From Thinopyrum elongatum (Eukaryota; Streptophyta; Magnoliopsida; Poales; Poaceae), in contig CM022302.1 of NCBI GenBank assembly GCA_011799875.1, positions 299,037,048 through 299,101,047 of the forward strand: a DNA stretch of 64,000 nt, read 5' to 3'. Of this stretch, positions 30,184-40,383 are shown one piece after another. Numbering within the stretch: the first letter of the stretch is position 1; each line of letters begins with the position of its first letter. The position numbers and the translations under genes are program-made. The notes below the pieces were generated by a model. That model did not search any database, was not told the DNA's origin, and saw nothing but the letters and a program-made list of their open reading frames with translations.

Positions 30184-32475
30184 CGCTTGCTTGTGGACCA
30201 AATATATGTATGAAAAGGGTGGTTTGATGTTCAAATACCCAATGCACAACTTTGATGTGGCACCTGTCGCACAAAGCGCACGTTATTATTGCTAGCCCCC
30301 CACCCCACCCCACCCCCCCCCACACACACACTTCGTGTTGCCGGGAGGGGAATCCTAGCTATGAACACATGCCCCCAAATAGCTAGGTCTGACATCTCAC
30401 CCTACCGTAACACAAAAACGAAAAGAGTACATCATGGTCAACCCCCCTCCCCCTTTGCTTTTGATCAAATGTGGATCATGTGCGGGCCCACAGATGTGTT
30501 CTTCTGGCGTTAGATGGGTGAGACCACATACGAACCACACCTGCGGGTGGCCCAATGTGTGTGTGTGTGTGTGTGTGTGTGAAAACGATGTGGTATGATA
30601 TTTAAATAACCTAATCACAAATTTGATGTGGCACATGTGCATCACAAATGAACCGGACATCCCCGACCCCACGGAGGTTCATCTAGTATGAAGTAGTACT
30701 GTGCCCCCCCACACACACTTTGAGTCGGTGGGAGGGGCATCTCACCAAGGCGTATTGTAAGACTAACCAAGAAGAATCACCACCTTGGTCGTATAAGCTC
30801 TCTTGTTTGTTGAGTCAAAGTCATGCATTGACGTTCCACACGCGGCCCCACAAAATAGGCTAGCTTGTTGCCGATAACCATGCGAGGGAGTGCCTGAAGA
30901 CAACCATTGCATGCATGTGGCCCAAACATATGTATGAAGTGTCATGTGGTGTTTGAATATACCCAATGCACAACTTTGATGTGGCAGCGTGCTTTTGGAA
31001 CCGGAAAGTATCCACACAGAGCGAGGGTTCACGATGCGTAGTATACTATATATATAGGGATTCATGTGTATGCGAGCCCTTGAACTTAGGTCTCGAATCT
31101 CACCATGATCGACGTACGACTATACGGTAACATGAACCAAGAGAAGAAGAATCCACCCTGGTAACCTCTCTCGCGTTGTTGGTCGAAGTGATGGACGTCC
31201 ACGCGGACCCATGACTATATAGGTTGTCGATGATAACCAAGCGAGGGAGAGTGTTCAAAGACAACCACTGCATGTATGTGCCCCAAACATATGTATGGAC
31301 ATGCGTGATGCATGCATATATGTTTGAATACCAAAAGCACAACATTTTGATGTGGCGCATGCTTGCGTCGAAAATCGCACAATCCCCACACAGATCTGGT
31401 TCATGACGCGTCGCGTGCTCCCCCCCCCACTTCGACCCGGTGGGAGGGATTCGTGCGTACACATGCGCATGAAGTATAGTTGCATGTACCGAACCTTATA
31501 AGATGAACCAAAATTTAATCCCCTCCTAATTATAAGACAAATTAACCTCTATCGCTGTCGGTCAAAGTGATTGACCAAGCGGGCACACAGAGACGATGGA
31601 TGAAGCATCTCGCCGATAACCCCGTGAGTGAGTGCTAGAGGACAACCGCCATCGCTTGCTTGTGGGCCAAACACATCTATGGAGATGTGTGGTTGTGATG
31701 TTTGAATACCTAATATATATGTAGAACTTTGATGTGGCACCTGCCTCGGAAACCTTTAAGTCCCCCACACGAACCGAGGTTCATGACACGTAGTATATAT
31801 ACGTTGCCCCTCCCCTCTTCGACACGTAATATATACTCCTACGTACCGTAACACAACCCAAAAATAATCCTCCTTGTTCGTCAAATTACCTTTCTTGTTG
31901 TGTCATACATTAGATGGACGACGACCTCGTGGGCCCATGGAGGGAAGAGTCGCAGGAGAATGAGTGACAACTATCGTCTGCACGTGGCCCAATGTGTTGG
32001 TGATGTTTTTAATACCCAATATGCACATCTTCTTTGCGGCGCCTGCCTCAGAAACTGAAAAGTCCCCACATGGGGCGAGATCGATTCATGACGTGTGTGT
32101 AGTATGTGCTGACCCGGCCCCCTCCTCCCCTCTTCGACGTGTACTATATACTCCTACCGCAACACAACCCAAAAAGAAACCTCCTTGCTGGGTCAAAGTG
32201 ATGGAGGACAACCTCGCGGGCCCACGGATGGAAGCATCGCACGCGAGTGAGTGTCCTATATGACGCGTAGTATTGCCCCCGGCCACCCTCTTCAATGCGT
32301 ACTATATATATACTCCTACCGTACGTATACCAAAAACCAAGAAATGACCATCCTTGTTGGTCATATTAACCTCTCTCATCGCATGTCATAGTGTTGGATG
32401 GCGACCTCACGGGCCCACGCGAGTGAGTGTCCTAGGACCACCGCGTGCATGTGGCCCAAAGATGCATGTCAAACT
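30184..32475. repeat. Degenerate tandem array, period ~360 bp, about 6-7 units
   Basis: A landmark (GTGGCCCAAACATATGTATG, then GTTTGAATACCCAATGCACA and ACTTTGATGTGGCACCTG) occurs at about 30190, 30548, 30912, 31272, 31660, 31984 and 32450 (last one partial). Most spacings are 320-390 bp. Other shared parts are GTCAAAGTGATGGACG, CGCGGGCCCAC, GCCGATAACCATGCGAGGGAG and a C-rich run before TTCGACCCGGTGGGAGG. A (GT)n tract lies in the second unit (30559-30581). No coding potential was found. Confidence 0.85.
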
Positions 32476-33323
32476 TTTTCTGCAGCGAACATGCGACCAA
32501 AGGAGTTTAGTGTTGAAAATTGAAAAAAATAGATAACATTTGTCCGTTTTTTATACATTGATTGATTTCCCAGGGATTTAAATGTGCAAAAATCAAATTT
32601 GATCTACATGAGACCCATGATAGTGCACGGAAATGGATTGCAAAATCATATGTGTACGTGTCCCTGGGTGCATGTTTAGTCCCCATGCAAGAAATTTATA
32701 ACATCGAGAATCTTGATTTTAAAATCCAATAAATCCAAAACTAAGTTGAAATTCATGAAACTTATCGTGGTGTCATATGGACAACAATAGACTGTGATAT
32801 TATTGTTTTTTTTCAAATTTGAGACAAGTTTTGATATAATCTTCTTACATATAGGAAATTATAAATAATTATCAACCAATATCGCAAACGAACTCTTTAT
32901 TAGAACCGTGTGCGTTAGACCAACAATGTAAGTGTCGTGCTTTGGTTAAGCAATAAAGCGGCATAATTAATCATCAAAAAGGAAAAATCAATATAATACG
33001 TGCCGCGCATGCGTCCCATGTGCCGTACGAGCATGCGTGAGTTGACGAGACATGTGCGTGTTCGCTACGCACTCACCGTGGTGTGCAAGCAAACTGGGAG
33101 GCCGAGGCATGTGCGTGTTCGCTACACACTCACCGTGGTGCGTGCTAGTAGCTGTGTGAAATGATGGTAGGCGTGCCAGCAGTCCGCTGTGCAGGCTCAC
33201 TGAGAGGCGAGCCAGCCCTTTGACCGCCGGCCACCTCGCTCCCACCGCTCCATATTAATGGCGCGCCCGATCCGCTGGTCATAATAGGCGGCCGCACACC
33301 CCGTCCACAGTTGTCACCGCCAC
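32476..33323. other. Noncoding stretch upstream of F-box fragment 1
   Basis: AT-rich to about 32990, with one CACTA-type motif pair (ATCGCAAACGAAC and CCGTGTGCGTTAG, 32880-32912). It then contains a short repeat, CATGTGCGTGTTCGCTAC(A/G)CACTCACCGTGGTG, at 33051 and 33107. Positions 33180-33323 are probably the captured promoter or 5' UTR of the F-box gene. No other gene is seen. Confidence 0.5.
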
Positions 33324-35618
33324 ATGGAGTGTATTAGGATTTTGCCGAAGCGCACCATGGGTGGGAGTGGCGACGCCGGGGCTGGTGAAGCACCCACGCA
33401 ACGCATGAAGCTGGGCGCAGAGGTTGCTGTCACCACCACCGAGGTCTCGCGTGGGCAGCAGCGCGGCCTTGATTTCGTCGCCATCGTCGTGCCTCCCCAG
33501 CCGGAGCCGGAGGTCCACAGCTACTCCGGCAACGACTCCGACTCCAACGGAAAACCGGTTAGTCCCCCCTTTTTTGGGAACAGAAACCCTTGGTTATGTT
33601 CACCCAGTCCATGAAATTAGAGTAAGATTCATTAGATTCGTGTAGTGTATTGATTGTTTGAATGGTATCTATGGTTAGTGATTAATTGTTTGTTCTGTAC
33701 AAATGATTTTTTGCTAATAATCCGACTAGGGTTAGCGTGCATGCTAATAATTCGTAGACAGATCTTGAGAATTGATTTTGAATGTCCTACATATATGTTT
33801 GTGCCCTTTTTTTCTTCCAGATCTTGAGAATTGATTTTGAATGTCCTACATGTATGTTTCTGCCTTTTTTTCTTCCAGATTGCTATGTACACAAATGAGG
33901 CTCCGGCCAGCGGCACCGCCGGCTGTAGATCCTTTACCCGGAAGCGCGAGCAGAAGCGTCCACGCCCCCTGGATCTGAGGAACCCGTAGAATATCGGGCG
34001 GACCGCATCAGCGATCTCCCGGACGCCATCCTTGGGGAGATCATCTTCCTTCTCCCCCACCAAGGATGGTTGCCACACACAGGTCCTCGCATCTCGGTGG
34101 CGCACTCTGTGGCGCGCCGCACCTCTTAATCTCGACTGTCACCGGCTATCTGTCATTCATGATTTTGAACTCCACGGAGCGATCATCTCCTCCCACCAGG
34201 GCTCCATTCAATGCCTACGCATCCCGGCATGCTGCCTGCTACACATACCCTGCACGGTGAACGCCTGGCTGACATCTCGTCAATTAGGAAAACTCCAACA
34301 TCTTGAGTTCTACCATTACTATGCAAATAGCTGTCCACCAAGCGTTGTAGCTGTGCCCTCACCACCAGTGTCCATCTCATGGTTTTCCTCCTCTCTCCAC
34401 ACCACCACCCTGGCCCAGTGTCATCTACCAGAAAATCTGGTACAAATGCTTTGACTCCCACTGCTAAAAAAAACTCGCGCTTGTGGTGGTCGATCTGTCG
34501 GAGGCCTCACTGCACAGCATCATCCACTCCTACTGCCCTGCCCTGAGTGCTTGCTGCTTGTTTCTGGAAAAGAAATCCGTATCCGTTGTCTCCAAATAAA
34601 GTCGCACCACCTTGTAAGCATTGGAATTTGCTTTAAAGGAGAGGAGCTCATCATCAAAGACGCCCCTTCACTCCAAAGGCTGCTCCTTGATTATCGTTAT
34701 GCACCTTCGCAAATAGTTGTGGTCTCTGCGCCTAAACTGGAGACCTTGGGTGTAATTCCTGATCCGTTTAAAGGTTATAAGATGGTGGTTGGCTCCACAC
34801 TTATTCAGGTACTGTATAATATCATCAACACTTTTGTAATCATAAGCTACATTTTTCATTTGTGTGCGTAAGTTTTATATCATCAACACTTTTGTAATCA
34901 TAAGCTGCATTTTTCATTTGTGCGCATAATCTTTATATAATCTTGGAGTACGCTTTTGGTACTAATATTATGTTCTATGCTCAATGAAGAGTTTGTCCAT
35001 GGGTACCCTATCAATGGTGTTGGATTCTGTCAAGACCTTACATATCAGTACGTGGTGTTTTGATCTGAACATGATTATCGGCTTGCTGCGATGCTTTCCA
35101 TGTCTGGAGAATTTGTATATAGAGGTGATGATATCAAGCACATTGATATACTTTACTAGAACTAACCGTTCAGCTGTACTATTTTTTTTAGACATTAACT
35201 GTTTTCAGTCTTCATGTCTATTTAGGCTAAAGGACATGAACAAAAAGGTATAACCAATCGGTAGCATAAGAAGCACCGGGATTTTCTCAGTTCTCATGAC
35301 ATATGTTTGAGGACAATAACGCTAGAAGGATATGCATCCAACCATGCAAACACTAGCTTTGTCACATTCTTCCTGTTGAATGCGAGAGTACTATTGTCCA
35401 TGAGGATTAAGTTTTTTAACAAAAACTTTCTCACGGATGGACACGTTGAACATCATAAAAAGAAGTTTCAGGTGGACAAAAGGGCTTCTGAACATGCTTG
35501 GCTTCTATTTACAACAACTTGTCTTCATGTACCAATAGAATTTCTGGTCCAGGATCTTGATTTTATGGATCAGACCGATCCATTTGATTGTGACTGCCGA
35601 AAACTTTGGTTGAGTTAG
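33324..35618 (+). pseudogene. F-box/LRR/FBD-like gene 1, captured and frameshifted
   Basis: Exon 1 is 33324-33557 and exon 2 starts at 33878 after a duplicated acceptor. The F-box reads DRISDLPDAILGEIIFLLP, then the typical TKDG...LASRWRTLWR, but the two halves are in different frames because of an extra C at about 34060. A further shift lies near 33975. Leucine-rich segments follow (GKLQHLEF; LIIKDAPSLQRLLLD; KTLHISTWCFDLNMI). The C-terminal part (35307-35618) ends like an FBD domain with LDFMDQTDPFDCDC. F-box proteins are SCF ubiquitin-ligase substrate receptors. Several breaks make this copy non-functional. Confidence 0.75.
33760..33877 (+). repeat. 59-bp tandem duplication containing the intron acceptor
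   Basis: AGATCTTGAGAATTGATTTT starts at 33760 and again at 33819. Each copy ends in a T-rich tract plus CTTCCAG. As a result intron 1 of the F-box fragment has two equivalent 3' splice sites (33820 and 33878). Confidence 0.9.
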
Positions 35619-36097
35619 TTGTTATTGTTCTGTTCAATCTGGATTTTGTGTAAACCTGATGAACAATTAATCATCGTGCTTTTGTACCTTCTGTAAGCTG
35701 GGGTTAGATATTGCCGCCCTTTTCAACTACGCTTTGACCCATATTTTCTTTCATACAAACCGGAGCTTCTATCAAGAAGCCTCATGGTTCCGAGAGGGAA
35801 CTTGGTCACATGATCTGTGTGTGAAACAACATACGATGTATCTTCCCGCCTTGATTTATTTTACAGAGGCAACATGCAACTGTGCTAAACATATGAAATT
35901 ACTCAGGATTTGTTTCGCCTTTTTATAAATTGATTTTCCTAGGCATTTTTAACAAATAGCACCACGTTATTATCGCAAACGGTCGTATTAGTTCAACCAT
36001 GGGCGTTCAACTAACCATTTACTACCGCGGGCAACTATTTGATTAGACGGGATGACTATGACCAGTCCGCCTCGCACACTGCGAGTGCTGCAATTTA
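35619..36097. other. Spacer between the two F-box fragments
   Basis: No gene is seen. It contains the 3' flank of F-box fragment 1 and CACTA-type words (TATCGCAAACGGTCG near 35970). Confidence 0.5.
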
Positions 36098-38012
36098 TTG
36101 CTGGATTTGGACTTTTGTTTCGGCCGCCTCGGGAAGGTACGTAGAACAGTCCTCCGTTCTCATCTACAAGCACCATCGCCGAGGATCGCCGCCTACTGCG
36201 AGATGGAGGACGAGCCGGCCAACAAGCGGGGGCGGGTCGAGCCAGAACCACAAGAGCCTCCGGCGAACATGGACTTCAGCAACAGCCTCCCCGACGAGAT
36301 GTCGGTAACCATCATATCCCACCTCCCCATCAAATATGGCGTGCAGACCACTGTCCTCTCGTGGCAGTGGCGCCCCCTCTGGCACGCCACCCCCTGGACA
36401 TCATCGTCAACAACGAATTCTGCAGCGGGGAGCAGCAACGCCTGGACGCATTGTCCCACGTCCTCGCCACGCACCCTGGGCCGGTCAGACGCCTTGCTAT
36501 CGGCAAGCTCAATAACCACAACAAGACCGAACCCAGGTTGCACTACTGGTTCCTATCCCCAGCCCTGGATTAGCTCGAGGAGCTCAGCCTTCATGCTAGA
36601 CGTCCTTGCTCACTACCGCCGTCCGTGCTCCGCCTCGCGCCCACGCTGCGCCGCGCTATATTCAGGCGGTGCATTTTCCCACGGATCGATGCCGTGCGCG
36701 CTCTTCATCTCCCTAAACTTAAGCACCTCGAGCTCATTGCCGTCCGCATCTCGAAGGAGGATTTGGAGCGCCTGCTCGTCAGCTGTACAAAGCTCGAGTA
36801 CCTTCATCTTCATGAGATGGATGGGTTTAGTAGCCTCCACATCACCTCGATGAATGTCCGTGCGATTTATGTGCATTGCTGGCGCCGCCCAAGGCTGTCA
36901 GTTGAGGTGTTTCACGATATTGTCATTGAGAATGCGCCTTTCCTCGAGAGATTGTATGTACTTGATAAATTAGGTCCAGCAAGAATCAAGGTCATTCACG
37001 CACCGAAATTGACAGTGTTGGGCTATTCGTGTGCTGAATTCAACGAACTTGTTACTGGATCATTATCCGTTCAGGTACAACAGTCTTCTTCTTCTCCTTC
37101 TTATATTTTATTGGACATCACATTTTATCTAATTGTTTTTGATCTATATGTTCGCCTGTCATCCAGAAAATGATTCCCACAAGCTTGACCTGGCCTCTGC
37201 GCACAGTGAAGATCTTGGCACTACAATCTGTCGGCCCCGATCTGGATGAAGTTGTTAGATTCCTTAGATGCTTTCCTTGCACGGAGAAGCTATACATCGT
37301 GATGCTCCTTTCCTGTTAATTGTTAACCACAACGGAGCTCAATTTTTTGTTACTTTTTACCCATGGTTACAATGACAAATGTAGAATGATTTCTAAAGGA
37401 AATTTGGAGGATTTCAATACATATATTTTTTGAGATGTTAGTGTTGTACGCGTTTTATTCCTTCGCTCGACATGCTTTCGTGATAAAAGTTTATCATGAA
37501 AGATTGAAGGTGGCATTTCACTCTTTTCGTGTATTTTAGAAATCCTGCAAATCAAAGAGGCCCAAAGTGTTCAAATCTGCAGCTATGCACTAATATGTTG
37601 TCTTCCTTTGCAGATACTAGTGGGCCCGAAAGTAGAAAATGTTGGGGAATATAACAATCCAATTGAATGCCTTGATCTTCATCTCACAGAAATTACTTTT
37701 AACGAGTACCGAGGCACCACACCAGAAATTAAATTCACCAGGTTCTTTGTTGAGAAAGCAAGGTTGCTCAAGGTAATGAGGTTTGCCCTATATTTACTGC
37801 GCAGAAGTGAATGGATTGCTAAAGAGCGCATGCGTCTACAGCTGAATGGAAAAGGCTCTGCACAAGCTGAATTTCAGTTTGTAACTTCATATGACAGATT
37901 ATTCGGAAGTCACTGTATCGAGCCGCTATATGACCTCTCCGTGGCTGATCCTTTCGCAGAAATAATGCATGAAAAAGATTCTGAAGAAGATGAATTTTAT
38001 GTGTCTGAATAG
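36098..38012 (+). pseudogene. F-box/LRR/FBD-like gene 2, captured and frameshifted
   Basis: The likely start is the ATG at about 36203 (MEDEPANKRGRVEPEP). The F-box reads NSLPDEMSVTIISHLPIKYG with LSWQWRPLWHATP. A missing C in the C run near 36392 shifts the frame. A TAG at about 36571-36573 interrupts the next segment (LSPALD, then LEELSLH). LRR-like stretches are LPKLKHLELIAVRI, TKLEYLHLHEM and APKLTVLGYSC. Introns fit at about 37073-37167 and 37300-37613 (the latter ending TTTGCAG). The C-terminus shows an FBD-like segment (ECLDLHLTEITFNEYRGT) and a complete acidic end at 38012. This is another SCF-receptor-type gene, now a pseudogene. Confidence 0.75.
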
Positions 38013-38941
38013 TTTGAACCTTGTAATCTTTGAATTTGGGCCTTGTGATGCTGGAATTTGAACCTTGCAATATTTATGGTATTTGTTATATAACATAATT
38101 GGATGTTTAATTTGGTCTTGCAATCATGTCCTGTTACAAGTATATATATGTTGTTCTTCTATACACAGAGCATAGATGTTCTGCAGACAGAGCATATCAC
38201 ATCACACACGGACCACACTAGGTGACCCGTTGGTGATGAATTCATCAATCGCAAACGGTTATATACCAGCAAGCGTTTGGCCACAACACACACGGCTTAT
38301 TCCATCACAAACAGCTTGGATGGATCAACTGTATGCCACGTATCGCACACACAACTCTAATCTGATTCGTGCTTGATGTCTTCGCCATCGCTCGCACAGT
38401 TTGTCTTATTTGGCACGTATCACTGTGCCGGCCTCTGCTCGCGTCCCTTGGCGCGCTCTGCTCATCGTTAGGAGCCGCGGCGCGCTCTGCTCGTGTCCGT
38501 CAGTGTGCTCTGCTGTCCGCCGGCGCGCTCTGCTCGCGTACCTCCACGCGCTCGACTTGTGGACAACTTTTCCTTGCATGTTCAACTGCTATATGCATAT
38601 ATATGGTTGCTCGCCGTTGAGGCGCCGCGGAGCGCTCCGCTCGCGTCCATGCGCATGCGCTCTGCTAGCGGTTGGGGCCTGCGCACGATCACGTTGGGGG
38701 CCCATATGCATGCGGTTGCGCCGCACGCGTCACCACGATGCAGTTACGTGCGGCACGATGGAGTTACTCGCTGCAAATTAGAACTGCCATCCGGGCATGC
38801 GGATATTCCAGTTCGTCCGGCTTCCCCATTAATTCCCACGGCCATTATAACCTTAGTCTCTTCAACCTCTCGATCTCGCCCCACAACACAACAAGCACAC
38901 CCACGACGACACATACAGAGAGGATATCTAGCGGCGCTGCA
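38013..38941. other. CACTA-type repeats and GC-rich micro-repeats between cargo genes
   Basis: Positions 38093-38168 form a 3' flank that recurs downstream of the exonuclease pseudogene (see findings). Positions 38190-38360 carry CACTA subterminal words (TCGCAAACGG, CATCACAAACAG, TATCGCACACAC). Positions 38440-38660 repeat CGGCGCGCTCTGCTCG about five times. Positions 38790-38941 are probably the captured 5' UTR of the exonuclease fragment. No supported ORF. Confidence 0.6.
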
Positions 38942-39623
38942 ATGGAGTTTGGCGAGCATAAAGTGGAGACCCACGTGAGGGAGACAAATCTCTCGGTGGT
39001 GTACACCAAAGACCCGGCCGTGGTGGACGACTACATCAACACCGTGGAGAAGTTGCTTGCTCGAGACAAGTACAAGATGATCGGCATCGACCTCTAGTAC
39101 ACCGATGGTCATCCCGGCAAAGATCAGAAGGTTGCTGTCGCCCAGTTGTGCATGCGCCATCATGTCCTCATATTCTACTACTGCATGGCCACAGAGCCTT
39201 GCGACCGTTTTGCCAGGTTTGTCAACAACACCGACTACAAGTTCGCTACGGTGGAAACCTGCAACAATGTAAAGGCGCTCAAGTTTACGGGCTTGGTCTG
39301 CAAGAACCTTGTCGAAATCCGTGAGCACTACAGGGTCTGGGGCAGCATGAAGAAGGACTCCCTAGTTGAACTCGCTTCGGCCATCATCGACCCCTACTAC
39401 GAAAAGATGAAGCAGGATGCCAAGAGAACAAATCCCGTACCTGGCACGGGTCCTGGACGCGGCAACTGGATGAACCTCACCTCAGGTTCGTGGCCAAGAG
39501 CATGTACACATGCTACGAGATGCACAGGCGGATCGTTGACATGAGGAACTGCCTCGTTACCGAAATCGACGAGGTCGGATTGAGCCACAAGCAGAGCAGT
39601 AGCGACAAGCCTCCCAAGAAGTA
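38942..39623 (+). pseudogene. DEDDy exonuclease-family pseudogene in the CACTA
   Basis: Same family as the two minus-strand genes at 12.4-17.5 kb. It starts MEFGEHKVETHVRETNL. Exo I is MIGIDL followed by TAG (39095-39097) exactly where the catalytic Glu of DxE belongs. The middle part around DYKFATVETCNNVKALKF is the Exo II region. A frameshift lies between about 39445 and 39490. The last segment (RFVAKSMYTCYEMHRRI) aligns with Exo III but has Ser where the catalytic Asp should be. The end is the stop at 39621-39623. With Glu and Asp lost, this copy cannot be catalytically active. The Asp loss suggests that inactivity predates the nonsense change. Confidence 0.75.
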
Positions 39624-40353
39624 GATGATGATCAGATGATCGTTTATCCTAGTTAATTATGCATGTAATATATAGTTGACTTTGGTGTGTGGAAATTTCA
39701 TGTGTGTAGTAGCCACCTATGTAATTATGCATGTAATAGTTTACTTTGGTGTGTGCAAATGTCATGTGTGTAGTAGCCACCTATGTAATTGGATGTTTAA
39801 TTTGGTTATGCAACCATGTCCTTATAAGTGTGTGTGTGTATATATGTTGTTCTGTATGCAATCCCAACGCACAACACACATGTCTTATTAGCAGCAATCG
39901 TCTGTGTTATTATCGCTCTTCGCACATATTTCTGATTACAGACATGTTTGCCGCGTATCACACACATGTTGTTAAATTGAATCGTCTCTGTTCTCTTGGC
40001 TCAACGCAAACAGTTCATCCGAGTGAACTGTTTGCCCTCTATCACACACACCTTGATCTGGCTGACCATTTCTTTTGTTCCGCCTAATCACAAACAGTTC
40101 ATCCGAGTGAACCATATACCGTATATCGCACACACACCTTCATCTGGCTGCCCGTTTCTGTTCTTCTGCCTCATTGCAAATAGTTGATTGAACTGAATCG
40201 TATGCCCCACATCGCACACGCAACTAAATTCTGAACTGTGTTTGATGTATCCGCCATTGCAAACATTTTGCATCTTTTTTGACGGTTTTTTACATCACCG
40301 TTTGCGATTATTGCATCGCACAGAGTTTCGTCGAAGGGTCTCTGATTGTAGTG
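39624..40353. repeat. CACTA right subterminal region with 68-bp duplication and oriented motifs
   Basis: AATTATGCATGTAATA at 39655 recurs at 39723, and the rest of the unit (ACTTTGGTGTGTG, TCATGTGTGTAGTAGCCACC) repeats with a 68-bp period. From 39870 to 40340 there is a dense series of TCGCACACA, GCAAACAGTTCATCC, GAACTGTTTG and CGTTTGCG motifs. A second CACTA-like terminus (reverse complement CACTACAATCAGAG) lies at 40353, 27 bp inside the true end. Confidence 0.8.
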
Positions 40354-40383
40354 TCGCGTTAGCAGCATCCTGCAGTAGTGATA

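Larger units (their letters stand above)
26176..40380. mobile_element. CACTA (En/Spm-like) transposon, 14.2 kb, with captured gene fragments
   Basis: Left end CACTGTTACAGCGAGG; right end, reverse-complemented, CACTACTGCAGGATGC. About 13 of the first 20 positions agree. The element is flanked by the 3-bp target duplication ATA (26173-26175 and 40381-40383), and removing it restores continuity of the Copia pol C-terminus. Both ends are crowded with subterminal words of the types GCAAACGG, CACACGGTT, TCGCACACA and CGTTTGCG. No CACTA transposase is recognisable inside, so it is probably non-autonomous. Its cargo is a B3-like fragment, an unknown ORF, two F-box genes and an exonuclease relative. 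Confidence 0.85.

Noticed and set aside
30559..30581. (GT)n tract as a separate feature of interest
   Set aside because: Ordinary microsatellite inside one unit of the 360-bp array.
30184..32475. CRISPR-like or regulatory repeat array
   Set aside because: Eukaryotic context, long diverged units without spacer logic; best explained as a degenerate tandem repeat.
33324..38012. F-box genes as resident host genes
   Set aside because: Both are frameshifted, lie between CACTA termini with target duplications, and are surrounded by CACTA-type motifs.
40341..40353. Alternative CACTA right end (reverse complement CACTACAATCAGAG) at 40353
   Set aside because: The next bases (TCG) do not match any left flank. 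The end at 40380 gives an ATA target duplication and restores the Copia pol reading.
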